Of a stretch of DNA of 64,000 nucleotides, positions 1 to 7,745 are shown one piece after another. Both the position numbers and the translations under genes were made by a program. The notes under the pieces are model-generated. The model worked only from the letters and a program-made list of their open reading frames with translations, ran no database searches and had not been told where the DNA came from. The first letter of the stretch is position 1, and each line of letters begins with the position of its first letter. Origin of the DNA: Paenibacillus sp. LS1 (GTDB taxonomy: Bacteria; Bacillota; Bacilli; Paenibacillales; Paenibacillaceae); contig NZ_JAPDOE010000001.1 of NCBI RefSeq assembly GCF_026013365.1, forward strand, positions 992,001-1,056,000. The letters run 5' to 3'.

Positions 1-23
1 TATCGCTTCCTTATTATTAGATG

Positions 24-365
24 TTAGATGTCCTTGGCATACGATGCTGCTGGTACTTTATTTAACACCACGAACAAACGAACCTCCTGATTTCCTGTAT
101 TATGGAATGCGAACTCTACTTCACCGCCACAATGAATCACATCCTCTTGTTTCACCGCTTGTTCTTTTCCATCCAGAATAAGTGTACCTGTGCCTTCGAC
201 TACCAGCAAAATAACGTCTGTGCCCGGATGTTTATGAACAGGAAGCTGCTGACCTGGTAGAAAATGAAGGACAAAAGTCACTCCACCATCCTGCTGGAAT
301 AAAACCCTTTTCGTAAAGCGGTCCTCACTGAATGCTTTGACTTCTTGCAATGACGTAATACTCAT
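24..365 (-). CDS. Small cupin-fold protein
   Basis: A 113-residue single-domain cupin, probably a small beta-barrel that binds a metal or ligand; the actual ligand is not identifiable. Visible marks are the HKHPGTD segment of cupin motif 1, followed by a glycine-rich turn (VEGTGTLILDG) and a second conserved histidine (VIHCGGEVEFAFHN) as in cupin motif 2. The frame is open 13 codons further upstream, but I chose the internal ATG at 365 because GAGGAGGA lies 8 bases before it on the minus strand. It is a monocistronic-looking gene downstream of the transporter block, with a hairpin terminator between them. It could be an enzyme or a sensor of small ligands. Confidence 0.8.
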   Translation of the reverse strand: MSITSLQEVKAFSEDRFTKRVLFQQDGGVTFVLHFLPGQQLPVHKHPGTDVILLVVEGTGTLILDGKEQAVKQEDVIHCGGEVEFAFHNTGNQEVRLFVVLNKVPAASYAKDI

Positions 366-422
366 GATAATCGTCCTCCTCGATAATATAATCTGTGAAT
401 GCATTCATCTTAACGCAAGAAA

Positions 423-460
423 GCCCGCGTTTCCTTGATCTGAATCAAGAAAATGCGGGC
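423..460 (-). terminator. Hairpin terminator after the Bce-type permease gene
   Basis: A 16-bp near-perfect stem (GCCCGC...GCGGGC outer pairs, two G-U pairs) with a 4-base loop, followed on the minus strand by a weak T-rich stretch. It ends the transporter operon before the cupin gene. Confidence 0.65.
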
Positions 461-509
461 AAGGAACAGATCATGATCGATTCATTATGATCATTCGTTT
501 CCTGGATGA

Positions 510-2471
510 CTAAACCATCATTTTGCGCAGAGAAGATATATATCTCGAACGGATAACAAAGAAATAAAACGTCTGTGCAAGGAGAAACGCACCAAATACA
601 GTCAACACCGGAACCGTATAATTGGTAATACCGAATTCAGTCAGGAATGGCTTAACCACTACCAAAGTTTCAATGATGGCAACACCGATCGGTAAGAAGA
701 ACAAAATGGCAATCTGAACGGTAGATGATCGTTTCATCTCCTGAAAACTGAGACCCATTTTCGAAAGAGAGTGCACCATTTTCCCATCTGCTTCAAGATC
801 GGTATGCAGTCTGAAATACAGAAAACTTGCAGAAGAGATGGAGAAGATCAATCCGATAAATATGCCGAGAAAGGTAAAGAGTGCTGTACTCTGTCTGTAT
901 CTCTCAAAATCCCCGTATCGAGTGGTCAGAAATCCAGAGTAATTCTCATCCGAAGAAGCATTATCGCTTCGAATGGTATCTGCGGACGACAGTAGCTGAT
1001 CGCTAACCATAGCTTCCGAGGAGTGTCGGTCAGGTACAGCATGACCCCATGCCGGAATCTGATAAAGAACTTTGCCAGATAATCTATTTCCTTTGAGCTG
1101 TTGTGTGATCTCTTCATACTTCTCATTCGGCAGAACGACTACACCTGTAGAATAGATCAGGGTTGCGAACCGTGGCTCTACATCCGTAGCTGTAATTCTT
1201 GCTTGCAATGAGCCATCTTCCAGATTCAGAGTCAATGTGTCTCCTTCCGCATAATTACGAAACCTGTTTCGATCAATCTGATCCTGATCCTTCTCATTAC
1301 GCGAATCTACGAATAATGCTGAGCCTGAATCCAAATGGAATGTCTTTTTTCCTAGGATTGTATTGAATCGGTTGTAATGACTGAGCGGCATGACCGAGAC
1401 AGCGCTCAGATCCGCATCAGACCAGAAGTACTCCAAATACACTTGCTGATAATCCAAGCCTGCGGCTTCAAGTGTCGAATCAATAAAACTCATATCCAAT
1501 TGATCCGAAGTTGTGTACACATTGTATTTGATTGGAAAATCGTTATTGGTAAACTGCTCCCGATTCTCCTGATCCAGTGACAAAATCACCACCGCACTCA
1601 TCGAAGCAATCGCAATCACCACAGTCACCATGAAGAGCATGCGAGCATTATCCTTCATTTTGTAACTCATCTCTGAGATCCATAACAGACGTGTACCATG
1701 CCATACCGTTTTACGATTACGCTTCAATAAACGGATGATGAGCACGGAAAGCTGTGAATAGAAAAAATACGTTCCCGCTATGCCTGTCACTGCTGCAAGC
1801 ATGATCGTCCCACCATTCAACTCGCTGCGCAGTACCACAAAGCCGACTGTAAGTAATGCCAGTCCCAGAAGTGAGAAGAACCATGAAGCTTTGGGCTCTT
1901 TTTTGGGTTTGCTTGTACCCGTCAATAGCTCTAACGTCCGTTTGTTTCCGATAAAAACCAATGTGAAGAGTGAAATGCAGAAGAATAATATCAAAAAGGC
2001 TGCTACTGTAATCAGAATTGCTTTGATCGGAAAATAAAAGGGCAGATCATCCATGCCAATAAAACGAGTGGTTAACATCAGGAATAGCTTCGACAACAAC
2101 ATGCCTCCGCCTATACCGGCAATAATGGACAAGCAGCCGATCAACATGTTTTCCAAAATGACCAATCTCCGAATCTGTGCGGGCTCTGCACCAAGTATGG
2201 TCAGAATGCCAAACTCCTTGTTCCGTGATTTGAGAAAAGCACTGATGGAATACATAACAAAGAAAAATGCAAACACATATACAATGATCGAAGCCACCTG
2301 CATCCCCGTAGCAGTTGTGTCACCCATCGGCAACTCTGTCACATACGGATGATAGATGAACACCGCATAGGCGAAGAAAATCATGACCATAAACACACTA
2401 CTTAGAAAAAAAGCAATATACGCTCGCCCATTTCGGCGAATATTGTTAAACGCGAACTGAGGAAAGCTCAT
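510..2471 (-). CDS. Bce-type ABC transporter permease (FtsX-like)
   Basis: A 653-residue membrane permease of the BceB/FtsX family, the subunit that senses and helps detoxify peptide antibiotics acting on lipid-II-cycle intermediates. The N-terminus (MSFPQFAFNNIRRNGR) is typical of BceB-like proteins. Membrane segments are visible near residues 18-40 and 55-75, with further pairs, a large extracytoplasmic region in the middle (about 300-510) and three helices at the C-terminal end (FLGIFIGLIFSISSASF onward). The open frame extends upstream over the ATPase gene; I set the start at 2471, where GGGAGGG sits 6 bases before the ATG, giving a 26-bp overlap with the ATPase gene and implying translational coupling. 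The peptide substrate cannot be read from sequence. Confidence 0.9.
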   Translation of the reverse strand: MSFPQFAFNNIRRNGRAYIAFFLSSVFMVMIFFAYAVFIYHPYVTELPMGDTTATGMQVASIIVYVFAFFFVMYSISAFLKSRNKEFGILTILGAEPAQIRRLVILENMLIGCLSIIAGIGGGMLLSKLFLMLTTRFIGMDDLPFYFPIKAILITVAAFLILFFCISLFTLVFIGNKRTLELLTGTSKPKKEPKASWFFSLLGLALLTVGFVVLRSELNGGTIMLAAVTGIAGTYFFYSQLSVLIIRLLKRNRKTVWHGTRLLWISEMSYKMKDNARMLFMVTVVIAIASMSAVVILSLDQENREQFTNNDFPIKYNVYTTSDQLDMSFIDSTLEAAGLDYQQVYLEYFWSDADLSAVSVMPLSHYNRFNTILGKKTFHLDSGSALFVDSRNEKDQDQIDRNRFRNYAEGDTLTLNLEDGSLQARITATDVEPRFATLIYSTGVVVLPNEKYEEITQQLKGNRLSGKVLYQIPAWGHAVPDRHSSEAMVSDQLLSSADTIRSDNASSDENYSGFLTTRYGDFERYRQSTALFTFLGIFIGLIFSISSASFLYFRLHTDLEADGKMVHSLSKMGLSFQEMKRSSTVQIAILFFLPIGVAIIETLVVVKPFLTEFGITNYTVPVLTVFGAFLLAQTFYFFVIRSRYISSLRKMMV

Positions 2472-3216
2472 GTGAATTCCCTCCCCAGAAGGATAAGGTA
2501 TCGATGATCCGCTGGAAGAACGTCTGTCGATTATCTCCGCGGTGCACTTCGGCTGCCAGTTTTCCATCCTTGATGAACACGATTCGGTTGCAATAACTTG
2601 CAGCAAGGGGATCGTGTGTAACCAGCATAATGGTCGTTTTCTCCTGCTGGTTAATCTGTTCAAGCGACTCCATGACCGCCTGAGATGACGTAGAATCCAG
2701 GGCGCCGGTTGGTTCATCCGCCAATACAATCGAAGGCATATTAATCATGGATCTCGCAATGGCTGTCCGCTGTCGCTGTCCGCCCGAAATTTCGTAGACT
2801 CGTTTATCCAGAATGTGATCTATCCCGAGCTTGGCTGTAATGCGTTGTAGTCTACTCTCCATCTCCTTCAGTTTGACCTTGTCCAGTGTCAGTGGAAGTA
2901 CAATATTCTCAGCAACCGTCAGCGTGTCCAACAGATTGAAATCCTGAAAGACAAATCCGAGTTCCCGACGTCGGAACATGGCAAGTTCTTTCTTCTTCAT
3001 ATCAAACGGGTTCATGCCATTAATCAGCACCTTGCCCGAGCTGGGTTCATCAATGGTCGAGACCATGTTTAACAACGTGGTTTTGCCGCTGCCCGACGGA
3101 CCCATAATACCCACAAACTCACCTTGCTTGATTGTCAGATGAATATCACTAAGGGCTTGGGTTTGCACTTTGCCCTGATACACTTTATTGAGTGCTGATA
3201 CCTGTAACATTTCCAT
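2446..3216 (-). CDS. Bce-type ABC transporter ATP-binding protein
   Basis: A 256-residue ATPase that pairs with the adjacent FtsX-like permease. It has Walker A GPSGSGKT (residues 39-46), the Q-loop FVFQDF, the signature ISGGQRQR, Walker B IVLADEPTG and the H-loop VTHD. The start at 3216 is preceded by AGGAGGGAA. The last 26 bp overlap the permease gene. It is separated from the upstream sensor kinase gene by a hairpin terminator and a 9-bp inverted repeat, so it probably has its own promoter controlled by the neighbouring response regulator, as is usual in BceRS-BceAB modules. Which antibiotic is handled (bacitracin, lantibiotic or other) is unknown. Confidence 0.93.
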   Translation of the reverse strand: MEMLQVSALNKVYQGKVQTQALSDIHLTIKQGEFVGIMGPSGSGKTTLLNMVSTIDEPSSGKVLINGMNPFDMKKKELAMFRRRELGFVFQDFNLLDTLTVAENIVLPLTLDKVKLKEMESRLQRITAKLGIDHILDKRVYEISGGQRQRTAIARSMINMPSIVLADEPTGALDSTSSQAVMESLEQINQQEKTTIMLVTHDPLAASYCNRIVFIKDGKLAAEVHRGDNRQTFFQRIIDTLSFWGGNSHELSSVRV

Positions 3217-3302
3217 GCGTAATTCCCTCCTGATCCATCATTCTATATACGTTTATTTCTATTCTTATCCTAACTGACCTCCTGTAACGGTGCTATCGAA
3301 TT

Positions 3303-3334
3303 ACCTTAAACTTCTCTTACAACGCGTTTAAGGT
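3303..3334 (-). promoter_or_regulatory. 9-bp inverted repeat, candidate response-regulator operator
   Basis: ACCTTAAAC and GTTTAAGGT form perfect 9-bp arms around a 14-base spacer. The repeat lies between the terminator of the kinase gene and the ATPase start, about 90-120 bp upstream of the start. By analogy with BceR-type regulators it may be the binding site that induces the transporter operon; the actual motif is unverified. Confidence 0.45.
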
Positions 3335-3372
3335 TCTGTTCCCCTGCCTTCTCTATCACACTTCTGTGCATT

Positions 3373-3404
3373 AAAAAAAGCACCTCACCCATGGGCAAAG
3401 CGCT
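3373..3404 (-). terminator. Terminator after the sensor kinase gene
   Basis: A 12-position stem (11 bp closed, several G-U pairs) at 3379-3404 is followed on the minus strand by seven Ts at 3373-3379. It begins almost at the kinase stop codon, separating the kinase/regulator transcript from the transporter transcript. Confidence 0.7.
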
Positions 3405-3406
3405 CT

Positions 3407-4405
3407 TTACTTCGGATATTTCGTATGAACCCAGCTGAATCTGACCAACGTTCCCTCATTCGGCTCCGAAAACAACTCCACACGGTTATCCAGGCGGGCA
3501 CTGATCTCACGAACCAGATATAATCCCATTCCCGTAGATTCATGGTATTGTCTACCCCGTTCGCCTGTAAAATAGGGATTAAACACCCGATGAATATCTT
3601 CGGATGAGATGCCGATCCCCTCATCCTGAATGTCCAGGATTGTACGCTCTTCCTGTTTATAGCCTGTAATGATCACTTTTTTGCCTGATTTGCTATCGGA
3701 ATAGTTCACGGCATTGGTCAAAATCTGGGTGAACATGAACCGCAGCCACTTGGAATCACTGTAGATCTGAAGGTCGCCCTCCATCCGGATATCCGGTGTA
3801 ATGCCTCTGCGAATAAACAAACGTCGGTTCTCTGCAATGCTGCTCCGAAGCACCTCATGCAGAGACAGCAGCTCTACACGAAAATCCCCTTCGAACTGTT
3901 CAAGCCTTGATGAATGCAAGACCATTTCAAGTCCTTTGCGCATTTTATCCAACTCATCCTGAATACTGCCCGCCGTCTCATCTTCTACATCTTCCAAGGT
4001 CAGTTGGATAATGGACAACGGGGTCTTCATCTGATGAACCCAGCGATTCATGAATACCACCTGTTGTTCCTTACTGGTACGTAACTGACCCATCTCGTTC
4101 TGCCGATTACGCTCCAGTTCATGTAACAATTCCTGGATAGCTTCCGCCACGACCGAATTTCCAAGCGTTTGAAAAGGCTCCTTTACCAGCAAATGTGGTT
4201 GTTGAAGTAAACGATAATACGCTCGCATCTGGAAGTAACGTATGACTAGATAGACCATCAGTACCACCGTACTGATCAGCATGCCATAAAGGACAATCTT
4301 CATCGGACGGCCCTCACCAGAGAGCCAGTAGACACACGGAACCAGTAGCATCTGTAACACATAAAATCCGACTAACATCTGGTGGTCTCTCAGGAAAAGT
4401 CTCAT
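3407..4405 (-). CDS. Intramembrane-sensing histidine kinase (BceS-like)
   Basis: A 332-residue sensor kinase with two membrane helices near residues 11-29 and 36-56, almost no extracytoplasmic loop, and then the dimerisation domain with phospho-acceptor His124 (WVHQMKTPLS). The ATPase domain carries the N box (QILTNAVNYS), DEGIGIS and GMGLYLV. Such short-loop kinases do not sense the peptide themselves but receive the signal from the partner ABC permease. The gene overlaps the regulator gene by 4 bp (ATGA), with GGGAAA before the start. Together with the regulator, ATPase and permease it forms a Bce-type four-component module. Confidence 0.92.
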   Translation of the reverse strand: MRLFLRDHQMLVGFYVLQMLLVPCVYWLSGEGRPMKIVLYGMLISTVVLMVYLVIRYFQMRAYYRLLQQPHLLVKEPFQTLGNSVVAEAIQELLHELERNRQNEMGQLRTSKEQQVVFMNRWVHQMKTPLSIIQLTLEDVEDETAGSIQDELDKMRKGLEMVLHSSRLEQFEGDFRVELLSLHEVLRSSIAENRRLFIRRGITPDIRMEGDLQIYSDSKWLRFMFTQILTNAVNYSDSKSGKKVIITGYKQEERTILDIQDEGIGISSEDIHRVFNPYFTGERGRQYHESTGMGLYLVREISARLDNRVELFSEPNEGTLVRFSWVHTKYPK

Positions 4406-5115
4406 TTCCCTTTCCCCTGTGCGGACGAATCCAGATCCAACACACGATAACCCGCTCCGCGAACCGTCTCCAAAATCTCTTCTGCACCCAGCTCCTTCAA
4501 CTTCCGGCGAACACGTGTAATATATACATTCAACGTATTGTCATCAATAAAATGCTGATCTTCCCACATCTGTTCAAGCAATTTTTCCCGACACACAACC
4601 CGCCCTGCCTTCGCCATTAGTGCTTCCACCAATATGGCTTCCTTTTGTGTTAGCTCTGTAGAACGTTCATCATATTCCAGTACAAATCGCTCAGGATAGA
4701 GGATCATGGGACCGTTCTTCACCTTCACTTCCTGCTGCACAGCAGCGTAAGAACCATAGGCTCTGCGCAGCTGACTGCGGACTTTGGCAAGAACGACTTC
4801 ATATTGAAAAGGTTTCGTAATATAATCATCCGCTCCATGTTCCAACGCCATAATCTGATCCATACCACTGTCACGAGCCGATATGAATAAAATAGGACAT
4901 ATGGAATGTGTGCGTATCTGTCTGCACCAATAATAGCCATCATATTGAGGCAAGTTCACATCCATCAGCACAAGATCCGGTTCCATCTTCACGAATTCAT
5001 CCAGTACATGACGAAAATCTTCTGTGACCTGTACCTGAAATCCATTTCGGGTCAGATAAGCGGCCAGCAATCCTGCAAGCTTCGCATCATCCTCAACCAA
5101 CAATATCGACTGCAT
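4402..5115 (-). CDS. OmpR-family response regulator (BceR-like)
   Basis: A 237-residue regulator with a receiver domain (acidic pair E8-D9-D10, phospho-acceptor Asp52 in LVLMDVNLP, conserved K in ITKPF) and a C-terminal winged-helix DNA-binding domain (ENNLN-like DDNTLNVYITRVRRKL, ending RGAGYRV). It is the first gene of the regulator-kinase pair, started by AGAGGG 7 bases before the ATG. It most likely activates the ABC transporter genes downstream. In the 83 bp upstream, CCGTTTCC (5130-5137) and GGAAACGG (5175-5182) form an inverted pair that flanks a possible promoter and might allow autoregulation. Confidence 0.93.
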   Translation of the reverse strand: MQSILLVEDDAKLAGLLAAYLTRNGFQVQVTEDFRHVLDEFVKMEPDLVLMDVNLPQYDGYYWCRQIRTHSICPILFISARDSGMDQIMALEHGADDYITKPFQYEVVLAKVRSQLRRAYGSYAAVQQEVKVKNGPMILYPERFVLEYDERSTELTQKEAILVEALMAKAGRVVCREKLLEQMWEDQHFIDDNTLNVYITRVRRKLKELGAEEILETVRGAGYRVLDLDSSAQGKGK

Positions 5116-5198
5116 CGTTAACCCTCTTTCCGTTTCCTGACGTCAGTGTATCACATCTAGTTACCCATTCTAGTCGGAAACGGCTTGGAAATAAAGGG

Positions 5199-6248
5199 TC
5201 AGACCACGAGGCGTCCTCTCTTCTCTGCCAAACCAATGATAGCTTCAACCCCTGAGTTAAACTCAAGAAAGTCCTGCTCAACTCCATCACTGAAAATGAC
5301 ACCATCCTCTGGCATCTGGGATACAATGTGCAATGGCTGCTTCGAATGAATCTGTCCAAACACCAGATTGGCTGCTGTCGTCCGGCTCGGGAACGGTTCA
5401 CGTACTGAAAAATATAAGTACGGTGCATCCCAGTTAAAATGATTCAACTCCTGCCTGCTTCCATGAATGGATGCGGATGCTGTAGCGACCTCAGCTTCGG
5501 AATTCATGTTCTGCCATGCCGCCGATCCTACAATTCCGGTAGCTCCCGCCAGCACACTTTTGAACCAGCCAGTCGATCCCATGCCTGTGGAGACAATGAT
5601 ACCACTGGAAGATTGTTGTTCTGCGGATGAACCCAGACGCACTTCATAACGAGCCGACACATGCGTCTTTCGACCAATGAACAGATCGTTCACACCATAT
5701 AGATACTGCCCATCATTAAGTTCTACTTTGGCAAGAGTGACTTCTTTCAATGTTCGTTGCTTTCGAATGACATCAGGGACAATGAAGCTGATATCCTCCA
5801 CGGTAAAAGGTAATAATACCCCGTCCCACCGCATCGGGTCCGGATTCACACCGATGAGCGGCTGCTCAGTTACATACTTGAGGGTATTAGCTACAAGCCC
5901 ATCCTGTCCCACCACAACCACGATATCCTGCTCTCCAAAGATAAAATTGGGCACATGTTCCCGATCAATGGTCTGTACACGACCCAATTGTCCCAGTTGC
6001 TGCTGCGCCTGCTGTACGGATTGACGATAACGACGGTCTTCCTCCATATAATCACTGAAGTCCGCGCCCAGACGTTCAATATAGAACTGGGCTTGCTGCA
6101 CCGTGTTATATCGAACTACCAGCTCCTCCAGTCTGGTCCGGCGCTTCACCAGTATCAGCTTGTGTTCGCTCATCCGGTCATCCGCTCCAGGCTGCTGACG
6201 TGCTGATTTCCCTGTCTGCTCCGCTTGCTCTCTTCTACCTAATCTCAT
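5199..6248 (-). CDS. NAD-kinase-fold protein paired with an SPFH protein
   Basis: A 349-residue protein resembling ATP-NAD kinases, although the organism would be expected to carry a canonical NAD kinase elsewhere. The diagnostic GGDGT loop appears as VVVVGQDGLVAN (about residue 110), the asparagine-aspartate motif as GVNDLFIG, and the later glycine motif as GMGSTGWFKS. A charged helical N-terminal extension (about 1-85, rich in Q/E/R) is absent from ordinary NAD kinases and could be a coiled coil. The changed GGDGT loop leaves it open whether this is an active kinase or a nucleotide-binding sensor. Its ATG overlaps the SPFH stop codon (ATGA), so the two are translationally coupled. A second in-frame ATG 25 codons inside is an alternative start. 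Confidence 0.75.
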   Translation of the reverse strand: MRLGRREQAEQTGKSARQQPGADDRMSEHKLILVKRRTRLEELVVRYNTVQQAQFYIERLGADFSDYMEEDRRYRQSVQQAQQQLGQLGRVQTIDREHVPNFIFGEQDIVVVVGQDGLVANTLKYVTEQPLIGVNPDPMRWDGVLLPFTVEDISFIVPDVIRKQRTLKEVTLAKVELNDGQYLYGVNDLFIGRKTHVSARYEVRLGSSAEQQSSSGIIVSTGMGSTGWFKSVLAGATGIVGSAAWQNMNSEAEVATASASIHGSRQELNHFNWDAPYLYFSVREPFPSRTTAANLVFGQIHSKQPLHIVSQMPEDGVIFSDGVEQDFLEFNSGVEAIIGLAEKRGRLVV

Positions 6249-7288
6249 CTCGCTCGCCCTCCCTGATCTCTGCCCGGCGCGGGAGTCATTAATCCCTGCA
6301 ACAGATCCGGCGAGATATTAAGCTGTCCGATCTTGCCTGCATTTTCAGCCAGTTCCTGGAACGCGAGTGCGATCAGCTTATCGGAATTCATGCCCATGTT
6401 CGCCATCGCTTGCAGTACATTCGGCTGTACATTTTGCAATGAATTCATCACGGCAGCAATCTCATACGCTTTGGCATCCGCTTCAGCATTGTGATTGGCA
6501 ATGGTTAACTCAATGAGCTGCTGCTTACGTTCCTCCATCGCTGTATTGAACTGTAGCTGTTCCTGTTCCATCTCATTTTGTTTTTGTTTCACCGAGCGTT
6601 CTGCCTGTAATTGGGTCTCACGAATTTGCTGTTTCTTCGTCTCCACGGCAATTTCCGTATTCAGTTCGTTCTCTTTCACTCGTCTTTCCTGTTCAATCGA
6701 TGCATTCCGACGCACATACAGCGCTTCGTCTGCTTGACGCAAAATCTCTTCCCGTGCTTGTGCTTCCAATGCACGCATCGTCTCTTTGTTAGGCAAAATG
6801 GCCAGGATGGACAGACTCATCAGCTCAACGCCCAGTTTCTCCAACTCTTCACTTTGCACAACTTCGCGTTTCATGCTGCTTGCCAGCCGTTCACTGGATT
6901 GAATGGCCTCCTTCAGCGGCATTTGCTCCAGATGTTTCTTGGTTAGTACTTTCGCTGTGGTGATTACCCGTTGGTCCAGTTTGCCGGGGTCGTCGGAAAT
7001 ATACCGATTCTTACGCAAATTGTACGTGTAATTCAGACTCTGGGTTATTTTCAAATAATCCACTATGCGATAGCTTAATTGGCCCTGCACAGTAACCGTC
7101 TGATAGTCCACCGTAATCTCTTCGAACATGAATGGTACATCAACCGAGGATACGGGTAGAACCACTACCGATGTGGTCGGCTCATAATAATAGAAGGATA
7201 ATCCCACACCCTGACGCTGTACCTCACCATTTTTCACCTTCATTACATATTCACTGGGTTGAAATTTCGCAAATCGGAATCCAAACAT
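6245..7288 (-). CDS. SPFH/band-7 domain protein
   Basis: A 347-residue SPFH (stomatin/prohibitin/flotillin-like) scaffold protein. The band-7 domain covers about residues 1-165; a long charged helix follows (about 165-270, many E/Q/R/K, predicted coiled coil), then a short tail with QNVQPNVLQAMANMGM repeat-like hydrophobics and an unstructured glycine/arginine end. There is no membrane helix or signal peptide, unlike flotillins, so it would associate with membranes peripherally or assemble in the cytoplasm. GAGGAATGAG precedes the ATG. It is coupled by a 4-bp overlap to the NAD-kinase-like gene and preceded by an unusual operator-like array. Its function is unknown. Confidence 0.85.
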   Translation of the reverse strand: MFGFRFAKFQPSEYVMKVKNGEVQRQGVGLSFYYYEPTTSVVVLPVSSVDVPFMFEEITVDYQTVTVQGQLSYRIVDYLKITQSLNYTYNLRKNRYISDDPGKLDQRVITTAKVLTKKHLEQMPLKEAIQSSERLASSMKREVVQSEELEKLGVELMSLSILAILPNKETMRALEAQAREEILRQADEALYVRRNASIEQERRVKENELNTEIAVETKKQQIRETQLQAERSVKQKQNEMEQEQLQFNTAMEERKQQLIELTIANHNAEADAKAYEIAAVMNSLQNVQPNVLQAMANMGMNSDKLIALAFQELAENAGKIGQLNISPDLLQGLMTPAPGRDQGGRAR

Positions 7289-7311
7289 GGCTCATTCCTC
7301 ATTTCATAATA

Positions 7312-7370
7312 TTGTCGTTTTGATATTATCGAAATGATAACAAACTATTTTGATATTGTCAATACGACAT
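7312..7370 (-). promoter_or_regulatory. Triple operator-like array upstream of the SPFH gene
   Basis: Three 15-mers of the form TTRTC-N5-GAYAW are present: 7312-7326 (TTGTC/GATAT), 7326-7340 (TTATC/GATAA, perfect dyad) and 7356-7370 (TTGTC/GACAT). In addition the 13-mer TTTTGATATTRTC occurs twice exactly 30 bp apart (7318 and 7348), about three helical turns. It lies 24-82 bp before the SPFH start, consistent with binding of a dimeric repressor or activator. The regulator is not identifiable here. Confidence 0.5.
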
Positions 7371-7414
7371 TAACAAAATGGTTAGATGCCTATTTAAAGA
7401 AAGCGGGTCCGTTC

Positions 7415-7605
7415 TATATAAGTTGAACTAAAGATTATTTACACTGACACTCCGATGACAGAATAACCTTCTAATCGCTGTTATCCCCAGATTTTTTCGA
7501 TTCCCTTTTCTAAAGGGAAAATCCAGTGATAAAGGCGAACGCTTCGCTTTTTCAGTTTTTTCTGTCCTCTCCGTTATCGTGTAAAACAATAGTTAAACTT
7601 ATATA
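7415..7605. repeat. MITE-like 191-bp element with terminal inverted repeats
   Basis: The ends are TATATAAGTTGAACTA (7415-7430) and TAGTTAAACTTATATA (7590-7605), 15 of 16 positions complementary. The inner flanks also pair (for example GTGTAAA and TTCTGTC on one side against TTTACAC and GACAGAA on the other), so the whole element can fold as one long imperfect hairpin, with CCCTTTTCTAAAGGG near its centre. There is no open reading frame inside. It fills most of the space between the SPFH gene and the terminator of the galactanase gene. I have a recollection of similar intergenic sequence in other Paenibacillus genomes, which I could not verify. Confidence 0.6.
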
Positions 7606-7625
7606 ATCTCTTTTCACAAAAAAAT

Positions 7626-7657
7626 AAAGAGACCGAATCCTATGATCCGATCTCTTT
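7626..7657 (-). terminator. Terminator after the galactanase gene
   Basis: A 14-bp stem (AAAGAGA...TCTCTTT outer part, two wobble pairs) with a CTAT loop, followed on the minus strand by TATTTTTTT. Confidence 0.85.
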
Positions 7658-7745
7658 AGATACTTCGTTATTTTCTATTCATGAGTGTTGATAATGCCAT
7701 CAAGCATCACCCTTCATAATCAAAAGCGGGCTTTTTGAACTACCT

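Noticed and set aside
7121..7300. Riboswitch or RNA element near the SPFH start
   Set aside because: No conserved riboswitch pairing is visible; the structure seen is explained by coding sequence and the dyad array.
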